Assembly (NCBI GenBank): GCA_029564115.1
Contig: JAKQQP010000245.1
Coordinates: forward strand, 1-13,843
Origin: Candidatus Rifleibacteriota bacterium
Lineage (GTDB): Bacteria; Riflebacteria; Ozemobacteria; Ozemobacterales; Ozemobacteraceae
Direction: 5' to 3'
Length of the DNA stretch: 13,843 nt
Within the stretch, counting starts at the first letter, position 1; every line of letters begins with the position of its first letter. Position numbers and translations under genes: made by a program. Positions 1 to 5,120 of this stretch are shown piece by piece. The notes under the pieces are model-generated. The model saw only the letters and a program-made list of their open reading frames with translations. It was not told where the DNA came from and searched no databases.

Positions 1-57
1 CAATGATATTAAATTACAGGCTTCTGATACATTTTTATTCAGGAAAGGGAACGAATT

Positions 58-1038
58 ATGGCAATGAATCTTGTTGGTCGTCATTTTCTCACGCTCAAAG
101 ATTTTACTACTGAAGAAATCCGCTATCTGCTCGATCTTTCCAGAGATCTCAAACGCCTCAAATATGCCGGCGTCAAGCCCCGCAATCTCGAAGGCAAGAG
201 CATTGCTCTGATTTTCGAAAAACCGTCTACCCGCACCAGATGCGCTTTTGTCGTGGCCGCCGTCGATGAAGGCGCGCATCCTGAATATCTTGGCAAAGAT
301 GACATTCAGCTCGGCAAAAAAGAAACCGTTGCTGATACCGCCCGCGTTCTCGGCCGCATGTTCGATGGCATCCAGTTCCGTGGTTTCAAACATGAAACTG
401 TCGAACAGCTCGCCAAATATGCCGGCGTTCCGGTCTGGAACGGCCTTACCGATAAATATCACCCGACCCAGATTCTTGCCGACCTGCTGACCATGGAAGA
501 ATATTTCGGCACACTCAAGGGCCTGACCTTTGCTTACGTCGGTGATGGCCGCAACAATATGGCCAACTCACTGATGATCGGCTGCGCCAAGATGGGCATC
601 GAATGCCGCATCGTCGCTCCGAAGTCACTGTTCCCCGAAAAGGGTCTGGTAAAAGAAGTCGAAGCGATCGCCGCCGCCAGCAACACCAAGCTCATCATCA
701 CTGATGACGTTGCCAAGGGTGTCAAGGGTGCCGACGTTCTCTACACCGACGTCTGGGCCAGCATGGGCGAAGAAGATCAGATGGCTGCCCGCATCAAGCT
801 GCTGAAGCCCTATCAGGTCAACATGAAGATGCTGAAGATGACCGGCAAGGAAAAGCCACTGTTCCTGCACTGTCTGCCGGCTTTCCACAACAATGACACC
901 ACCGTTTCAAAAGAAGTCGGTGCCATGGAAGTTACAGACGAAGTTTTCGAAAGCAAATTCTCAAAAGTTTTCGACCAGGCCGAAAACCGCCTGCATACAA
1001 TTAAAGCCGTCATGGTTGCCACCCTCGGCAGCAAATAA
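58..1038 (+). CDS. argF: Ornithine carbamoyltransferase
   Basis: Transfers the carbamoyl group of carbamoyl phosphate to ornithine, giving citrulline, in cytosolic arginine synthesis; the catabolic enzyme of the arginine deiminase route has the same fold. The 326 residues are full length for the family. Visible motifs are STRTR (57-61, carbamoyl phosphate binding), FRGF (107-110), HPTQ (135-138), the ornithine-loop motif DVWASMG (231-237) and the catalytic HCLP (271-274). The ATG at 58 follows AGGAAAGGGA (41-50) at normal spacing; the ATG at 64 is an alternative. No other arginine gene is visible, so anabolic argF/argI and catabolic arcB cannot be separated by context. The gene ends at its own terminator and seems to mark the core-genome edge of the island. 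Confidence 0.96.
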   Translation: MAMNLVGRHFLTLKDFTTEEIRYLLDLSRDLKRLKYAGVKPRNLEGKSIALIFEKPSTRTRCAFVVAAVDEGAHPEYLGKDDIQLGKKETVADTARVLGRMFDGIQFRGFKHETVEQLAKYAGVPVWNGLTDKYHPTQILADLLTMEEYFGTLKGLTFAYVGDGRNNMANSLMIGCAKMGIECRIVAPKSLFPEKGLVKEVEAIAAASNTKLIITDDVAKGVKGADVLYTDVWASMGEEDQMAARIKLLKPYQVNMKMLKMTGKEKPLFLHCLPAFHNNDTTVSKEVGAMEVTDEVFESKFSKVFDQAENRLHTIKAVMVATLGSK

Positions 1039-1053
1039 TCAGCTTTCTGTCAC

Positions 1054-1088
1054 AAAAAAAGGCTGGCCTTCGGGCCAGCCTTTTTTTT
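1054..1088 (+). terminator. Rho-independent terminator after argF
   Basis: A perfect 8-bp stem, GGCTGGCC (1061-1068) and GGCCAGCC (1073-1080), is closed by a TTCG tetraloop. It is preceded by seven A and followed by eight T, so the stem can extend by A-T pairs and the element may also work on the minus strand. It lies 15 bases after the argF stop and insulates argF from the genes downstream. Confidence 0.95.
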
Positions 1089-1114
1089 GCACCCAATGAT
1101 GCCGAGCCGAAAAT

Positions 1115-1143
1115 TTGCAGTGTTAAAGACTTTAGATTATATT
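1115..1143 (+). promoter_or_regulatory. Candidate sigma70-type promoter for the antitoxin gene
   Basis: TTGCAG (1115-1120) and TATATT (1138-1143) are separated by exactly 17 bases, just after the argF terminator. Predicted transcription starts near 1150, which rules out the in-frame ATG at 1087 and favours a start at 1195-1210 for the next gene. Confidence 0.5.
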
Positions 1144-1194
1144 AGTATTAGCCTTGCTGCATATGAACTTCGGCTTCATGCCGTGTACACCAAA

Positions 1195-1407
1195 ATGATG
1201 TCTGATTCCATGAAAACCATAGACCTGAACCTTTCGGATTATACTCTGGCGCAAAAGCTGCAATTGCTTGAGACCCGCTTCAATTCGCCAGAATGGCATG
1301 ACGCTGTTTTAAAAGACCGCCAAAAGGCCTATGACGCAGACAAACTGACATCCTCAGACTGGCAGCAGGCAAAGAAGCGCATCAAGAAAAACCTTGCATG
1401 CGAGTAG
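1195..1407 (+). CDS. Addiction-module antitoxin (putative addiction module component family), orphaned
   Basis: A small protein of about 70 residues resembling the antitoxin family often paired with ParE/RelE toxins. The recognisable parts are a short helix with TLAQKLQLLE, then the pair PEW and a charged tail with SSDWQQAKKRI. The reading frame is open from 1087, but that start lies inside the terminator. ATG codons at 1195, 1198 and 1210 are all possible and none has a clear Shine-Dalgarno site. The 3' end overlaps the following ORF by 10 bases, the normal antitoxin-toxin arrangement. Because the toxin is truncated, this antitoxin has no visible intact partner here. The family call rests on short motifs and position. 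Confidence 0.7.
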   Translation: MMSDSMKTIDLNLSDYTLAQKLQLLETRFNSPEWHDAVLKDRQKAYDADKLTSSDWQQAKKRIKKNLACE

Positions 1408-1637
1408 AAATCCTTAATGCTGCCGAAAACGACCTCGAGGAGGGCTTCCGTTTTTACGAGGCTCAATCAGTGGGGCTTGGCGCTTATTTTCTTGATTCAC
1501 TTTTCTCTGATATAGATTCGCCTGCTTATCAACCACAGCCATTAGGCACTCTTGATGAGATAAGAGCCGATATTTTCGCCGTTGAAAAGGAGTCAGATGG
1601 CTTGCTCGAAGTGCTTCTGAAGGGAGGAAAACCATGA
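1398..1637 (+). pseudogene. ParE/RelE-type toxin 5' fragment fused in frame to an HsdM-like 3' end
   Basis: The first 41 or so codons (1398-1520) read like the start of a RelE/ParE-superfamily toxin: MRVEILNAAENDL, then GFRFYEAQ, then GLGAYFLDSLFSDIDS. At that point a real toxin should continue for some 50 residues with beta strands and catalytic residues. Instead the text becomes PLGTLDEIRADIFAVEKES with a Gly-rich end, which matches my memory of the extreme C-terminus of type I methylase (HsdM) subunits. The stop codon overlaps the next ATG as ATGA, the junction expected between hsdM and yhcG-type genes in type I loci. I infer a deletion between a toxin gene and hsdM with its junction near 1518-1530. 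The 79-residue product should lack toxin and methylase activity. Confidence 0.65.
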
Positions 1638-2341
1638 AAGCCGGCACGCCTGAAGTGATTCCCTCTGATATTGTGCCGAACAAAGCAGTCGGAATGCTTC
1701 TTTCAAGTTTGAGAGAAATTATCGCTGGTGCCAGGCAACAGGCTTTAAAAGCCGCTGATTTAGTCCAGGTTCGCACCTGCTGGACAATTGGCAGACATAT
1801 AGTCGAATTCGAGCAAGGTGGCTCAGCCAGAGCCGGTTATGGCAAGAGACTGCTCGCCGAACTGGCGGAGAACCTGACGGTTGAGTTTGGCAGAGGCTTT
1901 GATGAACGCAACCTCAGGCACATGCGTGCGTTTTATCTGGCATTTCCAATTTGGAACGCAATGCGTACCGAATTGAGCTGGACCCACTACAGATCACTAT
2001 TGCGAGTCGAAGATGAAGCAGCCAGGGAATGGTATATGAATGAGGCCGCCAGCGAAAACTGGAATACCCGTGCTCTAGACCGTCAGATTAGCACACTCTA
2101 CTATGAGCGGCTGCTTGCAAGCAAAGATCGTCAGCCAGTTCGAGATGAAGCGACCAGGAATATTGCCGCTCTTTCCACCAGTCCACGCGATTTTATTCGC
2201 GACCCGGTTCTGCTTGAATTTCTCGGGCTCCCTGGCTCAGGAAAACTGCTTGAATCCAAACTTGAAGATGCATTATTAAACAATCTTCAGGCATTTCTGC
2301 TCGAACTGGGTAAAGGTTTTGCTTTTGTGGCGAGGCAAAAG
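1634..2341 (+). pseudogene. yhcG: YhcG/DUF1016 family protein, nuclease domain truncated
   Basis: YhcG-family proteins have an N-terminal DUF1016 helical domain and a C-terminal PD-(D/E)XK nuclease-like domain, and often sit beside type I restriction genes. Residues 1-165 hold the N domain, with CWTIGRHIVEFEQ, AGYGKRLL, GFDERNLRHMRAFY and LSWTHYRSLLRVED. The nuclease domain starts with RDFIRDPVLLEFLGL, and the match runs to GKGFAFVARQK (residue 236, base 2341). The acidic and lysine residues of the active site should follow but are absent. The frame stays open to 2557, adding 71 residues of unrelated composition that run antisense across the XRE gene end. I read this as a broken gene with no nuclease activity. 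Its start overlaps the previous stop as ATGA. Confidence 0.8.
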
Positions 2342-2444
2342 TGTCAGCTGCTTTCCGCGCAGCAACAAAGTCATCGGCATAAAACAATGGACTCCGGAAC
2401 TCCTTCAGGCAAGAGAAGCCGAAATCATCGAGCGACTAACATAA
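2340..2444 (+). pseudogene. Possible 3' remnant of a GmrSD-type (DUF1524) gene
   Basis: In the frame that is +1 to the broken yhcG ORF, 34 codons run from 2340 to a TAA at 2442-2444. They end in NKVIGIKQWTPELLQAR followed by EAEIIERLT. This resembles the C-terminus of DUF1524 proteins; the intact GmrSD-type protein at 11521-13347 ends with CEEWNEEKIKMR then STEIGRI. In both, Trp to Arg is exactly eight residues, followed by a Glu-Ile and a basic residue. The match begins where the YhcG homology stops, so it would be the far side of a deletion junction near 2340. The fragment is short and the alignment was done by eye. Confidence 0.4.
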
Positions 2445-2497
2445 ACTATTGCCGACAACTCACTTTGCCACCTCAAAGCCTGCGACCTGAAATAAAA

Positions 2498-2755
2498 TCA
2501 GCCAGCTTTCATTTCTTTCTTCAGCACCTTGATCAGCTGAACAGGGTCTACTTTTAACCCCGAGCAATACTGAATCAGCTCGACAACATCCAACCTGCGC
2601 TCGCCTGTTTCTACCTTTCCGACAAGCGAGTAAACAACGCCGAGAATCTCAGCCAGCTCTCGCTGGGTTAATTGAGCCTCTTTTCTGCGCTCAATAAGCC
2701 ACTCGCGAAGAATAGTCTGTTCTCGGTCATAGATTGGTTGTCGGAACTTTTTCAT
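2498..2755 (-). CDS. XRE-family transcriptional regulator, probable controller protein
   Basis: An 85-residue, single-domain helix-turn-helix protein starting MKKFRQPIYDRE. The HTH runs through LIERRKEAQLTQRELAEILGV (in two helices) and then YSLVGKVETGERRLDVVEL, the standard XRE pattern of scaffold, recognition helix and ERR-LDV turn. The frame extends upstream to 2821, but the ATG at 2755 gives the usual family N-terminus and leaves both operator palindromes outside the gene. There is little room for a leader: AGGTG ends only two bases before the ATG, and a TAAAAT box would start transcription at or next to it, so the message may be leaderless. Size, divergent position beside a restriction operon and twin palindromes recall the C proteins of restriction-modification systems. 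A solitary antitoxin-like regulator is the main alternative. Confidence 0.85.
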   Translation of the reverse strand: MKKFRQPIYDREQTILREWLIERRKEAQLTQRELAEILGVVYSLVGKVETGERRLDVVELIQYCSGLKVDPVQLIKVLKKEMKAG

Positions 2756-2756
2756 T

Positions 2757-2773
2757 GCACCTATTTTAGGTGC
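2757..2773. promoter_or_regulatory. Operator palindrome 1 (GCACC-N7-GGTGC)
   Basis: Inverted repeat GCACCT-ATTTT-AGGTGC, immediately upstream of the XRE start codon. Its centre holds the candidate -10 box of the XRE promoter. It shares both 5-base half-sites and the 7-base spacing with the second palindrome, with 28 bp between centres (between two and three helical turns). Confidence 0.75.
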
Positions 2774-2792
2774 GTGATATCCTTGCACCCAA
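2763..2792 (-). promoter_or_regulatory. Candidate XRE promoter inside the operators
   Basis: On the minus strand, TTGGGT (2792-2787) is followed after 18 bases by TAAAAT (2768-2763). The -35 box falls in palindrome 2 and the -10 in palindrome 1, so a regulator bound there should block its own promoter. The predicted start is at 2755-2756, next to the ATG. Confidence 0.4.
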
Positions 2793-2801
2793 AACGGGTG
2801 C
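2785..2801. promoter_or_regulatory. Operator palindrome 2 (GCACC-N7-GGTGC)
   Basis: The same half-sites as palindrome 1; here the dyad extends to TTGCACCC-AAAAC-GGGTGCAA over 2783-2803 (8-bp arms). It overlaps the candidate -35 box of the XRE promoter and lies 88 bases before the methylase operon start, so one bound protein could control both directions. Confidence 0.75.
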
Positions 2802-2853
2802 AAAAACCATTCAATTATCAAACCGAGAGCAAAGGAAATCCTGACAATTTCAG

Positions 2854-2872
2854 CTTCGATAATTAATCGAAG
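2854..2872. repeat. Inverted repeat before the methylase operon
   Basis: CTTCGAT-AATTA-ATCGAAG has 7-bp arms and ends 17 bases before the first methylase ATG. It contains GATAAT (2858-2863) and lies just after CTGACA (2841-2846), elements that could belong to the operon promoter although their spacing is not ideal. Its half-sites differ from the GCACC palindromes, so it would bind another protein or act as an mRNA hairpin near the ribosome site. Confidence 0.5.
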
Positions 2873-2889
2873 TTTGGCGAAAAAAAAGT

Positions 2890-3534
2890 ATGAGCGGCGT
2901 TAAATCCAGACAACGCGTTGCTGACCATGGAGAAGTCTTTACCCCTGATTGGATGGTCGAGGCAATGCTCGACTTGGTTAAAGACGAGACTGAACGTATT
3001 GACTCTCGTTTTCTTGAACCGGCATGCGGAAGCGGGAATTTTCTAGTAAGGATTCTGAAACGGAAACTTTCGGCCGTCGAAATCAAATTCGGCAAATCTG
3101 ATTTTGAAAAGAATCATTACGCACTTCTCGCTCTGATGTGCACTTACGGGATCGAACTCCTGGCGGACAACATTTTTGAGTGCCGCGCAAACATGCTGGA
3201 AATCTTCGCCGAGTATCTGAAACTGCATGAATCGGAAGAATTTTATCAGGCAGCATCCTATGTGCTTTCGCAGAATCTTGTTCACGGCGATGCGATGAAG
3301 ATGCGCACTATCAGTGATAGACCCATTACCTTTGCCGAATGGGGTTATCTTGGAAAGGGCAAATTCCAGCGGCGTGATTTTCTCCTTCAAGATCTTGCCC
3401 AGTCGTCAAGTTTCAGCGCAGAAGGATCGCTTTTCGCTCATCTCGGAAGGCATGAGATCTTCACACCAAGCAAAACCTACCCGCCAATGACAGTGGGTGA
3501 ACTGGTCGCCTCTGCGCAAGAGACAAACCAATGA
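2890..3534 (+). CDS. Adenine-specific DNA methyltransferase-like subunit (motifs X and I only)
   Basis: A 214-residue protein with the N-terminal part of an N6-adenine methyltransferase. GEVFTPDWMVEAMLDLV (14-30) is the motif X region and FLEPACGSGNFL (about 41-52) is a canonical motif I for binding S-adenosylmethionine. Next come a helical stretch with YGIELLADN and then VHGDAMKM, as in Eco57I-type enzymes. The catalytic (N/D)PP(Y/F) motif IV is absent, and the protein ends after about 60 more residues with PPMTVGELVASAQ. It therefore probably needs the next gene product to methylate DNA. The start has only a weak, A-rich upstream site and no strong Shine-Dalgarno. The stop overlaps the next ATG by 4 bases, which implies translational coupling and matched amounts of the two proteins. 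Confidence 0.85.
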   Translation: MSGVKSRQRVADHGEVFTPDWMVEAMLDLVKDETERIDSRFLEPACGSGNFLVRILKRKLSAVEIKFGKSDFEKNHYALLALMCTYGIELLADNIFECRANMLEIFAEYLKLHESEEFYQAASYVLSQNLVHGDAMKMRTISDRPITFAEWGYLGKGKFQRRDFLLQDLAQSSSFSAEGSLFAHLGRHEIFTPSKTYPPMTVGELVASAQETNQ

Positions 3535-5120
3535 GCAACAAGGCCAGTTTTGCGTTGCGAGGTCGAAACCCGGATGTGTTGACCTGTATTGCGAACCTCT
3601 CAAATGATGAGGTGTTCACGCCACCTGAACTCGCAAACCGGATGCTGGATGCTCTAGCCAAAGCCTGGGCGGCCAACAACAGCGGCGCAAACATCTGGGC
3701 CGACAAAACGGTAAAGTTTATCGATCCCTTCACAAAATCAGGCGTGTTTTTACGCGAAATCGCCAGACGCCTCATCAAAGGGCTGGAAAAAGAAATTCCG
3801 GACCTTGAAAAACGTGTAAATCACATTCTGAAAAAGCAGATTTTTGGTATTGCCATCACACATCTCACCAGTCTGCTGGCACGCCGCAGCCTATATTGCT
3901 CGAAACATGCAAATGGCAAGCACTCAATTGCCAAATGCTTTGAAAACGAAGATGGTAATGTCTGGTTCCAACGTACAGAACACACGTGGGGTAATACCAA
4001 GTGTCAATTCTGCGAGGCTCCAAAAATGATTTTGAACCGTGATGAAGAGCTTGAAAACTATGCTTATGCGTTCATCCATACCAACGACATAAAAACTCGA
4101 ATAGTCGAGTTGTTCGGAGAAAATATGCAATTTGATGTAATAATTGGCAACCCGCCATATCAAATGAAGGGAGGGGCTGGTGGTTCTTCCGATTCATCTA
4201 TCTATCAACTGTTTGTTGAACAAGCAAAAAAGCTTGAACCCAAATTTTTGTCGATGGTAATTCCATCACGTTGGCTTACGGGCGGTCGTGGCCTAGACGA
4301 GTTTCGCAAAGAAATGCTTAGTTCACGAAAAATCCTAAAGCTCGTTGATTACCCGGTTTCAAAAGAAGTTTTTACAAATGTTGAGGTCAAGGGGGGCATT
4401 TGCTACTTTCTTTGGTCGAAAATGCACAATGGCCCATGTGAAGTTACGTTAATACGTGGTGAAGAAACTTCGACTGCTTCCCGGCAACTTGACGAATTTG
4501 AAGTATTCGTAAGAGATTCCAGATCCGTTGGCATCTTACGCAAAGTATTGAAGGTAGGTGAGAAATCCATTACGGATATACTGACCGCTGATACCCCCTT
4601 TGGTATTGCAACGAACTTTGATGGCTTCGAAGAAAACATGAAACCTGGTTATGTAACGCTACACTACGTTCGAAGCGGCAAACGTCGAGTTGGTTTTGTC
4701 CCGAGAAGCATTATTAACAAGAACACGCAACTAATAGACAATTGGAAGGTTCTTGTTCCGGAAGCTGGTTCTGATGGTGGCCAAAAGATTCCCGATTCCG
4801 TGCTTGGTAAACCTTGGCTTTGTTCGCCACCTTCTGCATCCACTCAGTCGTTTCTTGCATTCTGGGTAGAGAATGAAAACGAAGCAAAGAGTCTTGCTTC
4901 CTATGTTCAAACAAAATTTTTCAGACATCTTGTTTCACTTCGGAAACTAACACAACATGCGCTTCGATCAACCTATTCATGGGTTCCAATCCAATCATGG
5001 GATCGTCAATGGACAGATGAAGCGCTCTATGAGAAATACAAATTCACAAAGGAAGAAATTGATTATATAGAAGCGGTTATTCGCCCAATGGGGCAAATAG
5101 CCGAAGGCGACGATGAGTAA
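3531..5120 (+). CDS. Eco57I-type N6-adenine DNA methyltransferase with specificity region
   Basis: A 529-residue protein. DEVFTPPELANRML (26-39) is motif X. DPFTKSGVFLREI (65-77) sits where motif I belongs but lacks the usual D-P-x-C-G-S-G core. FDVIIGNPPYQ (201-211) is catalytic motif IV, transferring the methyl group to the adenine amino group. Between them lies a Cys/His-rich insert (C123, H126, H131, C136, H151, C158, C161) that could bind zinc. The remaining ~300 residues include FLSMVIPSRWLTGGRGL (239-255), and the C-terminal part probably reads the target sequence. The gene overlaps its upstream neighbour by 4 bases and its downstream neighbour by 8, so the three form one translational unit. 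I infer that it works as a complex with the 214-residue subunit. Confidence 0.88.
   Translation: MSNKASFALRGRNPDVLTCIANLSNDEVFTPPELANRMLDALAKAWAANNSGANIWADKTVKFIDPFTKSGVFLREIARRLIKGLEKEIPDLEKRVNHILKKQIFGIAITHLTSLLARRSLYCSKHANGKHSIAKCFENEDGNVWFQRTEHTWGNTKCQFCEAPKMILNRDEELENYAYAFIHTNDIKTRIVELFGENMQFDVIIGNPPYQMKGGAGGSSDSSIYQLFVEQAKKLEPKFLSMVIPSRWLTGGRGLDEFRKEMLSSRKILKLVDYPVSKEVFTNVEVKGGICYFLWSKMHNGPCEVTLIRGEETSTASRQLDEFEVFVRDSRSVGILRKVLKVGEKSITDILTADTPFGIATNFDGFEENMKPGYVTLHYVRSGKRRVGFVPRSIINKNTQLIDNWKVLVPEAGSDGGQKIPDSVLGKPWLCSPPSASTQSFLAFWVENENEAKSLASYVQTKFFRHLVSLRKLTQHALRSTYSWVPIQSWDRQWTDEALYEKYKFTKEEIDYIEAVIRPMGQIAEGDDE

Noticed and set aside
1087..1194. Upstream extension of the antitoxin ORF to an ATG at 1087
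   Set aside because: It starts within the argF terminator and upstream of the predicted transcription start, has no ribosome site, and adds residues not expected in the family.
2342..2557. C-terminal 71 residues of the yhcG ORF as a real domain
   Set aside because: Low-complexity, charged text with no match to the expected nuclease core, overlapping the antisense XRE gene end; it follows a deletion junction.
2756..2821. N-terminal extension of the XRE protein to 2821
   Set aside because: It would place both operator palindromes and the promoter inside the coding region, and the extra residues do not fit the family start.
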